This document shows positions 20,862 to 33,300 of a DNA stretch of 64,000 bases, one piece after another. This DNA comes from Hygrophila difformis (taxonomy: Eukaryota; Streptophyta; Magnoliopsida; Lamiales; Acanthaceae). A program made the position numbers and the translations under genes. The first letter of the stretch is position 1; each line of letters begins with the position of its first letter. A model generated the notes under the pieces. That model did not search any database and was not told where the DNA came from. It was given only the letters and a program-made list of their open reading frames with translations. The stretch covers positions 43,488,890 through 43,552,889 of the forward strand of contig JAOANR010000001.1 of the NCBI GenBank assembly GCA_030278955.1. The letters are read 5' to 3'.

Positions 20862-21249
20862 CTAGCGCAAGCAAAGATCTAAGTTAATTTCGCCAAGATT
20901 CCAAGTTAAATTCGCCAAGATTCTATGTTCTCTAAACAAGGGAAATGCAATATGCACATGCAGATAATGACTCCCCCCCCCAAAAAAATAATTTAATACA
21001 CTGTGTACATATATATATTTTTTTTCCATGGGTTTTTAAAAAAAAATAAAATTTCATGCCATGGAAATAATTCTTGTAAAAATTTAAAATAATAGTCAAA
21101 ATGCTAGTGTGCACTTAATACTAATAATAGTGATAATTTAAAAATAATAATAGTTTTTTTTAAAAAAAAAAGAAATAATAGTTTTGGTTTAAAAATAATA
21201 ATAGTAGTTTAAAAATAATAATAGTTTAAAATAATTTAAAAATAGCCGG

Positions 21250-21261
21250 GCTCTGATACCA
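21250..21261 (-). other. Primer-binding site, second copy of element A
   Basis: TGGTATCAGAGC on minus, three bases from the LTR at 21265. Confidence 0.9.
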
Positions 21262-21264
21262 ACT

Positions 21265-23918
21265 TGTAACACCCCGGTTTTTGGTCCCCCAGGTCGGGGT
21301 GTCACCGCCACACCTCCCTAGTAAGACACGGTTTCTCCGGCTTACTAAAGAGGTGCAAGGCTAGTGATGTCAGTATTTAAAACATTTAAAGCATTCAAAA
21401 CAGCCCATATAATATAAATCGAAAATAATAATATCATAGCGCAGCGGAAATAGTATTTAAGTATGGTATTGCAGCGGAAAATGTAAATAGGGCCGACATG
21501 GCCAAAACACGGGTTAAACAGGCCCGTTTATTCTAACGTCTAATGCAGAAATAAAAATCAAATATCCAATACCAAAATATCAAAATCAAAATGTTCCCAA
21601 AATCCCATGCACGAAGTGATCATGCTCATTCTACATACTCTGTAAGAAAAAGGAATAAAAACGGGTTTATCAGCACACTTGCTGAGTAAGTTAACACATG
21701 CATGATCTTGGGGTTTTAAAGCCATTAATTTAATACTTTATCAAAACATGATAATAACATAATATTCATTTAAATCTAAGCAACTATCCAATTGCATAAT
21801 TTATTCCAGGCTCTATTTCATAACACATTTCACATGATTCAAAATACTAACCATAATTTAAATAAAGCATTTAACTAATTTAATCGGACAACATAATTTA
21901 CTCTAATTAAATCAAATTTTAACATCCCCATTACATTCCCGATTTGGTATTTCAAGTTTCACGATAGCATCGCGATGTCAACAAGTTTAGCCGGTAGCCC
22001 GGCGGCCGCAGCCGTATCAGCCATACCCAGTACCACTCCGGAGCCTCGGGAAACCCATGTGGATATTCTCGAGAGTGTAGGCTCTATATCTCGCAGTTTT
22101 GGCAATATCATATTTCAAGTTTAGCGCGCGGGGTCACCATCGTCCATTACGGCACGAAGTGAATCGTTAGGGGGCACTCTGCAGAGCACTCACCCCTAAT
22201 TTTAATTTATCAAGTTTGTAAGGGGATTTTACTTTCAAAATCTGATTTCAATTTTAATTAATTTAAAAACAATATCTCAATTTGTCTCAACCCTAAAGGT
22301 TAATCTCACGTTTCAACAAGATTTCAAGATTTCAAGATTTGATTTCCGGTAAATCACAGTTTATTCCAAAATTCGTCTAAAATCAGGTTTAATTCCAAAA
22401 ATTCCGAAATTTCACGAATGACTCAGAAACGTCGAGATCTACAACTTTCGTGTTTTAGCTTTTTCAATCCGAGATACCGAAACAGGTCAAAAACATAGAT
22501 TTTTACAGAACCTTAAATCTGTTCGGATTTCACAGACCACAGTTTAGAGATTTCGAATTCTACCATGGCAACTCAACTCCAAATGTGATGAAATTTTACA
22601 GAGACCATCTTAAGACGTTTATCTACAACTTTCATGTTTGGCAAAAGATCTAATTCAGTCTAAAAACATGTTCAAAAACGCGATCAAGATCTAACCTACA
22701 TTCTGTCAAGAAATTCAAGATCTAAGTTTTAACAGTTCGGTTTTCGATGGATTTCACATATCAAAACGTTCTTAAAAATTCTGAAAATTTTACAGTATCT
22801 AGATCTACACCTTAGGAATGTTTTTCGTCTTTTAAGTTTTTATGTTTGAAGTCGTTTTAAGGTTCGGAAAAATTCATCAAGACTGTTGCGCCGGTAGGGT
22901 TTTCATGTTGACAGATTTTATGTTCTTGATTAATTTAAATTAGTTCAACATGTTTTAATCACCCAAACCCATGTAAGTATTAACTTACTAATTTTCGGAT
23001 GTCGGGGGATGTCTATTTCGTAGGCGTGGCTTCCAGTTCACCTCCTCTCCTCTCCGTTCGCCGGGTTCTACGTCCTAGATTCGATTCGTGGTGTAGAAAG
23101 GAAAAGACGGGGGTTAGGATTCGTTTTCGAATCGTGTATTGAAAAAGATTAGATCGGGGCTTACCAAACGTTGGAGATCTGTCGACTTTCGTCCAAAAGG
23201 TGCTGCCTTGGTGCCTTCTTGGTGCCTTCGTGGCCTCCGGGATTTCGCTTTTGTGTGTGGTATCGTAGGGTTTTTGAAAAAAAGTGTTTTCGGGTCTCCG
23301 AAGGAGTTTATTTATAGAGGTCTGAGTCCTAGGGCGTCCAAAGACCGAGTCTAAGGTCTTGAGCCGCAAGACGTTCAACCGAAGTCGGAAAATCCGCGTT
23401 CGGGCGAGAGATTCACACAACGGCCAAATCTGGGAGCTGGCGCGGGGTTGGCGCGCTATTTGCCCCTTAAGCGCGCGGCCAGCGCGCCAGACTCGCCTGG
23501 ACTTCGGTCCGGGCGGGTCGTGCGATCCGTCGTGCGTTCCCTCCTCTCTTTCGGGTTTCTATCCCCCTATGTTCCCGGATTCCGATTTCCGGACTCTCCT
23601 TGGGTTCCTATTTCGTGTCGTCATTTCTTTCGGATCTAATTTCACATTTTGGCTCGAATTCTCGAGTTTATTGATGTCGGGTTTCCGTGTACGACTTTGT
23701 TTAATTTCCCTTGTTTAATTTAATTAATTCCATTTCTCATTTCGTCTATATTTAATTATTTCATTTTAATATATTTACTTATTTATTTATTTATTTCTTT
23801 ATTGTATTTATTTGGTTATTGTATTTATTTATTTATTTATTTATTGTATGTATTTATTTATTTATTTATTGTATGTATTTATTTATTTATTTATGTAATA
23901 AAATTCACGGGTATTACA
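21265..23918 (-). mobile_element. 5' LTR of element A, second copy
   Basis: 2,654 bp, the same length as 9032-11685 and with the same TATA box (23309-23317). It is followed by GTAAA at 23919-23923, so the insertion site is the same. Confidence 0.9.
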
Positions 23919-25624
23919 GTAAAGCACATAGGGCCACATGCCGACATAAAATAAATCCTAGACTCACAGGCCTCAACTAGCAATAATACAAGTACCAAAT
24001 AAGAAAGCAACAACAAAGTAACACCTTAACACATATAATAAAATAAACAAAGGAATCCTATCTATTTGATCTCTCAACACCCAAAACGCAGTCATGCTCC
24101 AGTGATTCCCGCAGGATCTATAAAACAAACAAAGCAAAGGGAGTAACTACAACGTACTAAGCAAGGGCTGCATGCGGGGGAGTAAGGGAAAAACAGTTAA
24201 TAATAATAAATAATAATATAAATAAAAGAACAGAATGTAATTAAAGCAAAATAAACATCACCGTCCCATAACGGTGTTTTAACCACAATCATACAAATTA
24301 TGCACGTGACGCATGGTCTAACGTACACTTATCAACCCTATATGCAAATGCAAATGAGTATGCCTAGCCGACACCTAAAACCCAGGCGGTATGAACCTAC
24401 GGGTAAGGATACCATCAACTCTAACCCGTTACAAGGTACCATATAACATCCCCACAGAGATAATATGCATCACAGCCAAATCACAGCCATAAGCCAAATC
24501 ACAGGCAATAACAGCCAAATCAAAGGCAATAACAGCTAAATCATACACCCCGTAGGGTCATCGGGATTCAACAACACCCATAAGCCTACCTGATCAATTA
24601 TATTACAGGCATAACAGCCAATAATCCACCCCACATGGCCATCAAGACTCACAACACCTGTGAAGGTTGCCCGACCAAACATAAACATCATAACAACCCA
24701 TCGAGTTACATATCAGTCAATTCCAATGCAATAACATGTATATGCAAAATACCAAGATGTTCCAACACCTAATCACTAGGTCCGCATGCTTCTCAACGCA
24801 TAAAAGATTCAATACATAGCCCCTAGGCTAAGACATTAACGTCACAATTCATTACACAATGATTAATTAACAATGTCACAATTTAACAATTGCTCAAGTC
24901 TATTCAACAACCCTCACCACTATTTAATCACTCAATGAATCATAAATAAGGTAGGGAGAAGTCGAAACACAACTAAGAGCAATAATTTAGGCATTTAGAC
25001 ATCAAAAATCACATAAAACGAACCAAAACGGGGTCCTGTCGTGCACCAAGCGCGCCAGCGCGTGCCCTTTCTGCACCCACGCGCTGGGCGCGCAGTCCTT
25101 GCTTCCGAGCGCGATTCTATGCACTAGAACGGCTGTTCGGCCATTTTCTGGTGCAAAACTTGACAAAAAAACCATCCCCGAACACCCCCAACACGTAAGA
25201 AATTGCAAATATAACCCTTGCCTCCATGTCGTGAATGATTCTTGGCCTTCACTCCGACGATTCGAACCTCCAATTCATCCAAAACACATCAAAATCCACA
25301 ACGGACCCTAACATTGAAATCTTCTCCAATCAACACCAATCCAAACGAAATAAATATCAATACAGAGAGGAGAGCGAAGGGAATCACTTACCAACAACCG
25401 ATTGAGAAATCTCCAAGAGAACGTGAGGAATCGAGCAAGTCCTAGATCCTCCCCTTTTCCTTCACCCGATTGGCTCTCCCTTTTTCTCCCACTCTGGCTG
25501 AAATCTGAAAAATGCCCCAAATCAACTATTGAACATCCATTTGGGCCCCTTCCGGAATGGGGCTGCTAAAAAAACCAAGTGAATAAAATATCGGTCCAAA
25601 TAACAACTTAATCGGGTCCTTACA
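23919..25624 (-). mobile_element. Solo LTR B of unit 1, right part, second copy
   Basis: Equivalent of 11686-13392, ending TCCTTACA against KIN17 sequence. It has the same internal AAATCACAGGCAATAACAGC repeats and GC-rich cluster. Confidence 0.85.
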
Positions 25625-26119
25625 CTTCTCTTCCATAATATCCGCCTTGGTCCTCTTATTTTTCATCTTCTCCTTAAATAGGGTCTATGTATCGCTATCA
25701 ATATAAGTTAGAAACCAACCCTTAGTGGTCTCCCCGACCTTACACTTTCCAGTCCTGCCCAAATACTTGACGAACTCCGTCAGCGTAGCCCACTAAGTGG
25801 ATATCATGCGAACATGATGGTGATCGGCGATGTACTCGTTGTAGACTACGGTGGCAGCGATTTAGTTGAATCGGTGGCAGCGCCTCATATGCTCGAGAAA
25901 AGCACATTCGAATTCTTCAAAATAGCCGCTAACAACTAGGTCGGGTTTTGGCCGGAAATCTGCATCTGGCTCTTATGGTACTTGCTCATACAGTGGCAGT
26001 TGAATCCGTTCTCGTCCCGGCACTGTTTCTGGCACATCTGGCAATACCATCGCAGTTTCTGCAAACCCTTCGCCTTGATTCGCTTATCGACTTCGGCATC
26101 AAGAATTCGTCTTCCTCGT
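25625..26119 (-). pseudogene. KIN17: KIN17 N-terminal pseudogene, unit 1, second copy
   Basis: Equivalent of 13393-13887 with the same ACG in place of the start codon and the same TAG in the STQWATL stretch. The shared lesions support allelism with the first copy. Confidence 0.8.
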
Positions 26120-26741
26120 GGAGAAAATTGCCGATGGGCAAATAGATACGAATATGGGGATTGAATGAATAGGCGATGCTAACAAACATTTTCTGTAAAT
26201 AGGCTTGTGTTTGCCATGTAGCTGAATAGATTTATGGCTTTATGAAGGTTTTATAAACAGCGGGCTCGCTAATTTATCTTTTCTTTTTTTTTTCTTTTTT
26301 TGGGTAAACTTGACACTAAGGTATTGGCAAAGTGGTTTGCGCTGGTCCCTATTTATTATTATTATTAATATGCTTATTTTTATTATACAGGAATATGTGG
26401 TATTATTATTTAGGGAAATATTAGTGTATCCCAGGACTCATTGGACTAAGATTAATCCTAAAAAATCGGTTGGACATTGAACGGTTGCCTCTCCCAAAAC
26501 AGAATTCTGCATACACAAAGTCTCGAACAAGAGACATTTGCTTAAGCTGCCAGAGCCCCATTCCACTCAGGCCAACTTTTCAATGTACGCAAATTTTAAA
26601 CAATAATTAAAATCCAGTTTATGCATGGTATTATGGTTTTGTACCATACATTTAGAACTGGCCTTGTCCAATTTAGTCCACTCAGGTTTATTTTACCAGA
26701 CAATAATTAAAATCCAGTTTACGCTTGGTACTATTTCAAAT
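26120..26741. other. KIN17 upstream spacer with SINE, unit 1, second copy
   Basis: Equivalent of 13888-14511. The SINE candidate lies at about 26412-26586 on minus with the same GTTCGAGAC B box. No gene is seen. Confidence 0.5.
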
Positions 26742-27342
26742 AGGGTCTGTTATGCACCCAGCGCGCCAGCGCGCCGCCTGTGCGTGCCCTGTCGAGACCC
26801 ATGCACTGGACGCGCGGTCCTCGCCTCCGAGCGAGCGCTCTGCACCCGAACGTCTGTTCGGCCATTTTGTGGTGCGAAACTCGCCGGAAAACCATCCCCG
26901 AACACCCCAACACGTAAGAAATTACAAGCATATCCCTTGCCTCAATGTCTTGAATGATTTTTGGCCTTCATTCTGACGATTCCAATCTCCATTTCGTCCA
27001 AAACACATCAAAATCCACCACAAACCCTAACATCGAAATCTTCTCCAATCAACACCAATCCAAACGAAATAAATATCAATATGGAGAGGAGAGCGAGGAG
27101 AATCACTTACCAACAACCGATTGAGAAATCTCCAAGAGAATGCGGTGATCAGAGCAAGTCCAAGATCTTCCACTTACCCCTCACTCGATCAGCTCTCCCC
27201 TTTTCTACCACTCTATCTGAAATCCGAAAAATGCCCCAGATCAACTATAAAACATCCATTTGGGCCCCTTCCGGAATTGGCTGCTAAAAGAACAACTAAA
27301 TAAAATACCCGGTCCAAATAATAACTTAATCGGGTCATTACA
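26742..27342 (-). mobile_element. Truncated LTR B', unit 1, second copy
   Basis: Equivalent of 14512-15112, ending GGTCATTACA. Confidence 0.75.
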
Positions 27343-27703
27343 CTTCTCTTCCACAACATTCGCCTTGGTCCTCTTATTTTTCATCTTCTCCTTAAATAGG
27401 GTCTCTGTATCTCTTTCGATATAAGGTACAAAAGGGTCTCCCCGACCTTACACATTCCAGTCCTTTGCAAATACTTGACGAACTCTGTCAATGTAGCCCA
27501 CTGAGTAGAATTCATGCGAACATGATGGCGATTGGCGATGTACTCGTTGTAGACTACGGCGGCAGTGATTTGGCTGAATCGGTGGCAGCGCCTCTTGTGC
27601 TAGAAAAAAGTACTTTCCAATTCTTCAGAATAGCCGCTAACAACTAGGGTCAGGTTTTGGCCAAAAATCTGCATCTGGCACTTGTGGGACTTGCTCATAC
27701 ATT
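27343..27703 (-). pseudogene. KIN17: KIN17 second fragment, unit 1, second copy
   Basis: Equivalent of 15113-15472. One base longer near 27429 because of an A-run difference. Confidence 0.7.
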
Positions 27704-28022
27704 TGGCCTTTGTCAGATTTCCCTTCCCCACTTTGAGGGCAAGTTTGTTTTGTGATAGTGATAGGAGGTGTTCCCTATTGTTCTGCTTGAATTAAAAGGT
27801 TGGTATTCTAGATAAATTAGATATGGGTGATTGTATGTCCATGACTTTGTGGCTTTATGCTAATCGTTATTTGTTTACGTATATTCATATCTCGATTGGA
27901 ATTGTGCAAGCCAAATAAAGCTATGGATAATAGAAGTTCATTGCCAAACATCGGCGGTTTTCTCAATTTATTTTCTCATTACCTACCAAATCCTCGCCCA
28001 TCTGGGCGGGGGTTATACTAGT
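27704..28022. other. Spacer, unit 1, second copy
   Basis: Equivalent of 15473-15790. No gene is seen. Confidence 0.4.
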
Positions 28023-28421
28023 TCTTATAATACCCTTTATCTGCTAATGCTTTACTCATAACCTTCACAATAATCATTCCTATTGATCTTCTCCTTTGCC
28101 TTCTCTTCCTCCTTCATCAACTCATCCAACACTGATGCATTCTTTGTTGATGGACTGCCTTCCCTTTTCCTCTTCCCACTCTTATCCTCATATTCCCCAT
28201 CGCCAAACATTATTCTAGAGCTCTCCAGCATCTCAGTCGATTCTCCGGCTTTCTTCGACAATCCTAAGCTCAACTTGATTTTGTTATCACCCATCACATC
28301 ACTTTTCTCCAGCATTCTTGATTTAATGTCCCATCTTCTTCACGCTTCTCATCCCAACTCATCATCCGCATCTGCTTGGGCCGCTCAATTTGTCTCTAAA
28401 TCTCCTTCTCTTGCTTCTTTT
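28023..28421 (-). pseudogene. KIN17: KIN17 middle/C-terminal fragment joining unit 1 to unit 2
   Basis: Same content as 15791-16183, but here the sequence continues past the gap position into LTR B at 28422. It keeps CAA at the Gln next to the insertion site, where unit 2's fragment (38848-39266) has TAA, and has a TAG a few codons later. It ends KAL-ADKGYYK, after which KIN17 similarity stops. Confidence 0.8.
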
Positions 28422-30430
28422 TGTAACGCCCCAAAAATTCAAACCTGATTTTCGCAATCATTACTGCCATACTAACTATCCTAAACTAGTGACCAGCTAA
28501 TTTAAAACAGTTAGTACAAGGCTGAGTAAACACCTAAAGTGATTATCTGATTAATCATATTAAATGGAGAAGTTAAAAACAAATAAAACACATAAACATG
28601 AATAGCATTTCACATAAAACCAAATAATAATCCCAGCAAACTCATCCAGGCTGCAAGCATCACAAATCAATACCAGGCAACATGTCAATATATCAAAACA
28701 GGGCTACCAGCCCAAAGCAGTAAAGCACATAGGGCCACATGCCGACATAAAATAAATCCTAGACTCACAGGACTCAACTAGCAATAATACATGTACCAAA
28801 TAAGAAAGCAGCAGCAAAGTATCACCTTAACACATATAACAAAATAAACAAAGGAATCCTATCTATTTGATCTCTCAACACCGAAAACGCAGTCATGCTC
28901 CAGCGCTTCCAGCAGGATCTATAAAACAAAAAAAGCAAAGGGAGTAACTACAACGTACTGAGGAAGGGCTACGTGTAGGGGAGTAAGGGAAAAACAATTA
29001 ATAATAATACATAATAATATAAATAAAAGAATAGAATGTAATTAAAGCAAAATAAACATCACCGTCTCATATCGATGCTTTAACCACAATCATATAATTT
29101 ATGCACGTGATGCATGGTCTAACATACACTTATCTACCCTATATGCAAATGCAAATGAGTATGCCTAACCGACACCTAAAACGCAGGCGGTATGAACCTA
29201 CGGGTGAGGATACCATCAACTCTAACCCGTTACAAGGTACCATATACCATCCCCGCAGAGATCATAGGCATCACAGCCAAATCACAGGCATAAGCCAAAA
29301 TCACAGGCAATAACAGCCAAATCAAAGGCAATAACAGCTAAATCATACACCCCGTCGGGTCATCGGGATTCAACAACACCCATGAAGCCTACCCGATCAA
29401 TCATATTACAGGCATAACAGCCAATAATCCACCCCGCAGGGCCATCAAGACTCAACAACACCTGTGAAGATGTCCCAACCAAACATAAACATCATAACAC
29501 ACAACCCATCGAGTTACATATCAGTCAATTCCAATGCAATAACATGTATATGCAAAATACCAAGATGTTCCGACACCTAATCACTAGGTTCGCATGCTTC
29601 TCAACGCATAAAAGATTCAATACATAGCCCCTAGGTTAAGACATTAACGTCACAATTCATTACACAATGATTAATTAACAATGTCACAATTTAACAATTG
29701 CTCAACTCTATTCAACAACCCTCACCGCTATTTAATCACTCAATGAATCATAAATAAGGTAGGGAGAAGTTGAAACACAACTAAGAGCAATAATTTAGGC
29801 ATTTAGACATCAAAAATCACATAAAACGAACCAAAACAGGGTCCTGTCGTGCACCAAGCGCGCCAGCGCATGCCCTTTCTGCACCCACGCGCTGGGCGCG
29901 CAGTCCTTGCTTCCGAGCGCGATTCTCTGCACTAGAACGGTTGTTCGGCCATTTCCTAGTGCGAAACTTGACAGAAAACCATCCACGAACACCCCCAACA
30001 CGTAAAAAATTGCAAATATAACTCTTGCCTCCATGTCGTGAATGATTCTTGGCCTTCACTCCGACGATTCCAACCTCCAATTCGTCCAAAACACATCAAA
30101 ATCCACCATGGACCCTAACATCGAAATATTCTCCAATCAACACCAATCCAAACGAAATAAATATCAATACGGAGAGAAGAGCGAAGGGAATCACTTACCA
30201 ACAACCGATTGAGAAATCTCTAAGAGAACGTGAGGAATCAAGCAAGTCCTAGATCTTCCCCTTTTCCCTCACCCGATTGGCTCTCCCTTTTTCTCCCACT
30301 CTGTCAGAAATCTGAAAAATGCCCCAAATCAACTATTAAACATCCATCTGGGCCCCTTCCGGAATGGGGCTGCTAAAAAACCATGTGAATAAAATATCGG
30401 TCCAAATAACAACTTAATCGGGTCATTATA
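28422..30430 (-). mobile_element. Solo LTR B of unit 2, complete
   Basis: About 2.0 kb, from TGTAACGCCCC (a variant of TGTAACACCCC) to GGTCATTATA. KIN17 coding sequence abuts both ends: MEEK on the right, and the Gln/Arg-rich segment on the left. A clean TSD is not obvious: the right flank reads CTTCTCTTCC and the left ends CTTCTTTT, so CTTCT with a few extra T is the best fit. It has no internal genes, so it is a solo LTR from recombination between two LTRs. Confidence 0.85.
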
Positions 30431-30927
30431 CTTCTCTTCCATAATATCCGCCTTGGTCCTCTTATTTTTCATCTTCTCCATAAATAGGGTCTCTGTATCT
30501 CGATCAATATAAGTTATAAACCAACCCTTAGTGGTCTGCCCGACTTTACACTTTCCAGTCCGGCCCAAATACTTGACGAACTCCGTCGGCGTAGCCCACT
30601 AAGTGGATATCATGCGAACATGATGGTGATAGGCGATGTACTCGTTGTAGACTACGGTTGCAGCGATTTGGTTGAATCGGTGGCAGCGCCTCATATGCTC
30701 GAGAAAAGCACATTCGAATTCTTCAAAATAGCCACTAACAACTAGGGTCGGGTTTTGGCCGGAAATCTGCATATGGCTCTTATGGTACTTGCTCATACAG
30801 TGGCAGAGGAATCCGTTCTCGTCCCGGCACTGTTTCTGGCACATCTGGCAATACCATCACAGTTTTCTGCAAACCCTCCGCCTTGATTCGCTTATCGACT
30901 TCGGCGTCAAGAATTCATTTTCCTCAT
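30431..30927 (-). pseudogene. KIN17: KIN17 N-terminal pseudogene, unit 2
   Basis: The ATG is present at 30927-30925, but the frame shifts in the first 20 codons. After that the zinc-finger region is readable (CQKQCRDENGF, then HCMSKYH). A TAG replaces the Gln in STQWATL near 30599, splitting the frame into 30599-30844 and 30431-30568. The second half matches GRTGKCKV and GWFITYIDRD. It ends at MEEK against LTR B. Confidence 0.85.
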
Positions 30928-31568
30928 GGAAAAAATTGCCGATGGGCAAATAGATCGGATATGGGGATTGAACGAATAGGCGATGCTAACAAACATTTTT
31001 TGTAAATAGGCTTGTGTTTGCCATGTAGCTGAATAGATTTATGGCTTTATGAAGGTTTTATAAACAGCGGGCTCGCTAATTTATCTTTTTTTTTTCTTTT
31101 TTTTTGGGTAAATCTGACACTAAGGTATTGGCAAAGTGGTTTGCACTGGTCCCTATTTATCATTATTATTAATATGCTTATTTTTATTATACAGGAATAT
31201 GTGGTATTATTATTTTATTTAATATAAAAATAATTTTTTTGGGGAATATCAGTGTATCCCAGGACTCATTGGACCAAGATTAATCCTAAAAAATCGGGTG
31301 GGCATTGAACGGTTGCCTCTCCCAAAGCAGAATTCAGCATACACAAAGTCTCGAACGAGAGACATTTGCTTAAGCTGCCAGAGCCCCATTCCACTCAGGG
31401 CAACTTGTCAATGTACACAAATTTTAAACAATAATTAAAATCCAGTTTACGCATGGTACTATGGTTTTGTACCATACATTTAGAACTGGCCTTGTCCAAT
31501 TTAGTCCACTCAGGTTTATTGTACCAGACAATAATTAAAATCCAGTTTACGTTGGTACTATTTCAAAT
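30928..31568. other. KIN17 upstream spacer, unit 2
   Basis: Former 5' flank of KIN17, T-rich runs near 31084-31106, a SINE candidate at 31232-31410, and two AATTAAAATCCAGTTTACG repeats. No gene is seen. Confidence 0.5.
31232..31410 (-). mobile_element. tRNA-like SINE candidate, unit 2 (best preserved)
   Basis: On minus, an A-box-like TGCCCTGAGTGG (31402-31391) is followed about 34 bases later by the B box GTTCGAGAC (31357-31349), then a body of about 100 bases ending in a run of seven A with AT-rich sequence. This is the layout of a tRNA-derived SINE. Target duplications cannot be fixed. Confidence 0.5.
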
Positions 31569-32190
31569 AGGGTCTGTCATGCACCTAGCGCGCCAGCGCG
31601 TGCCCACGTGCCGCCTGTGCGTGCCCTGTCGGGACTCATACGCTGGACGCACGGTCCTCGCCTCCGAGCGGGCGCTCTGCACCCGGACGGTTGTTCGGCC
31701 ATTTTGTGGTGCGAAACTCGCCGGAAAACCATCCCCGAACATCCCAAAATGTACGAAATTACAAGCATATCCCTTTCCTCAATGTCTGGAATGATTTTTG
31801 GCCTTCATTCCGACGATTGCAATCTCCATTTCGTCCAAAACACATCAAAATCCACCACGAACCCTAACATCGAAATCTTCTCCAATCAACACCAATTCAA
31901 ACGAAATAAATATCAATATGGAGAGGAGAGCGAGGAGAATCACTTACCAACAACCGATTGAAAAATCTCCAAGAGAATGCGGTGATCAGAGCAAGTCCAA
32001 GATCTTCCCCTTATCCCTCACTCGATCAGCTCTCCCCTTTTCTACCACTCTGTCCGAAATCTGAAAAATGCCCCAGATCAACTATAAAACATCCATTTGG
32101 GCCCCTTCCGGAATTGGCTGCTAAAAAGATAACTAAACAAAATACCCGGTCCAAATAATAACTTAATCATAACTTAATCAGGTCATTACA
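31569..32190 (-). mobile_element. Truncated LTR B', unit 2
   Basis: Equivalent of 14512-15112, ending GGTCATTACA. An AACTTAATCA duplication of 10-11 bp is seen near its end (32159-32180). Confidence 0.75.
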
Positions 32191-32370
32191 CTTCTCTTCC
32201 ACAATATTCACCTTGGTCCTCTTATTTTTCATCTTCTCCTTAAATAGGGTCTCTGTATCTCGTTCGATATAAGTTATAAAGGGTCTCCCCGACTTTACAC
32301 TTTCCAGTCCTGCGCAAATACTTGACGAACTCCGTCAACGTAGCCCACTGAGTAGAATTCATGCGAACAT
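32191..32370 (-). pseudogene. KIN17: KIN17 second fragment, unit 2, left part
   Basis: The part of the fragment from MEEK back to about the HVRM residues. It is broken at 32370 by solo LTR C and resumes at 38349. It matches 15113-15300. Confidence 0.75.
32366..32370. repeat. Target-site duplication AACAT, left copy (LTR C)
   Basis: AACAT precedes TGTAACACC at 32371 and recurs at 38344-38348 after GGTATTACA. Confidence 0.9.
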
Positions 32371-33169
32371 TGTAACACCCCGGTTTTGATGACCCAGGCC
32401 GGGATGTCACCGCCACACCTCCCTAGCAAGATGCGGTTTCTCCGAGCTTGCTAAAGAGATGCAAGGCTATGGTTTTTCAGAATTTAAAACATTCAAATAG
32501 CCCAATGCAATATAACTTAAAAGTCATAATATCAAAGTTACAGCGGAATGTAATATTTACATATATATAATTGTAATGCAGCGGAAATTTAAACACTGGG
32601 CCAACATGGCCAAAACACGGGTTAAACAGGCCCGTCCATGCAAGTTCTAAAATGATGTATCTTCCCAAAATTTCCATGTATGCATATGATGATGCATAAT
32701 CCTCAACTCTGCAAGGAAAAGGAAAAATGTGGTTTGGTCAGCAAAAACGTGCTGAGTAAGTTAACACCTATTATGATCAAGGGGTTTCAAAACTTTTAAT
32801 TAAATTTAAGGAAAACATGTGCATACAAGACATGATTTAAATTTTATTCATCTAATAATAATTTAATTACATAATTTAGAAGACAGAGATTTCCACAAGA
32901 TCATAATTTAACACACGTGTAAAGGGGTTTAATTAAATAATTAAAATTTACTCCTAGGCATGCATACAAAACATTCCATTTACCAATTTAAGAGTAAATA
33001 ATTTAAATGTATACTTGAACGTGCATTAAATTCATGAATTTAACATGTTATAAGACATGAATTTTAAATACAAAATTTAAAGACAAGGATAAATGAATAC
33101 GTAAAAAGTATTAAGTCTTTTATTTCTTCCCGTTACTGCATCATTTATCAATATTTATTGTAGCCGGTC

Positions 33170-33300
33170 ATCCGGCGGCCGCAGCCAATTTAGTAAGTTT
33201 TGTTTAGCAGGTAGTCCGGCGGCCGCAGCCGTATCCGCCATACCCAGTAACACTCCGGAGCCTCGTGTAACCCATACAGGTACACACGAGAGTGTAGGCT
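33170..33300. other. Conserved structured block in LTR C
   Basis: Two CCGGCGGCCGCAGCC motifs are followed by a hairpin with arms AGCCT/AGGCT (33259-33263 and 33296-33300) and inner arms CTCGTGT/ACACGAG (33262-33268 and 33284-33290). The inner stem bases differ from those of element A but still pair. Confidence 0.6.

Larger units (their letters stand above)
16684..23918 (-). mobile_element. Element A, second copy (3' end missing at gap)
   Basis: This is the right-hand two thirds of element A as seen on the second contig: partial pol, antisense gene, coiled-coil ORF, primer site and 5' LTR. The 3' LTR and the end of pol are not present because the contig starts inside the integrase. Confidence 0.9.
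16684..28414. repeat. Second copy of 4452-16183 (probable unmerged contig overlap)
   Basis: The whole stretch repeats 4452-16183 in the same order and orientation at an offset of about 12,232 bp. Only scattered single-base and homopolymer-length differences are seen. It includes the same element A/LTR B junction and GTAAA. Both duplication ends coincide with the gap, which points to overlapping contigs or two haplotypes rather than a real duplication. Confidence 0.85.
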
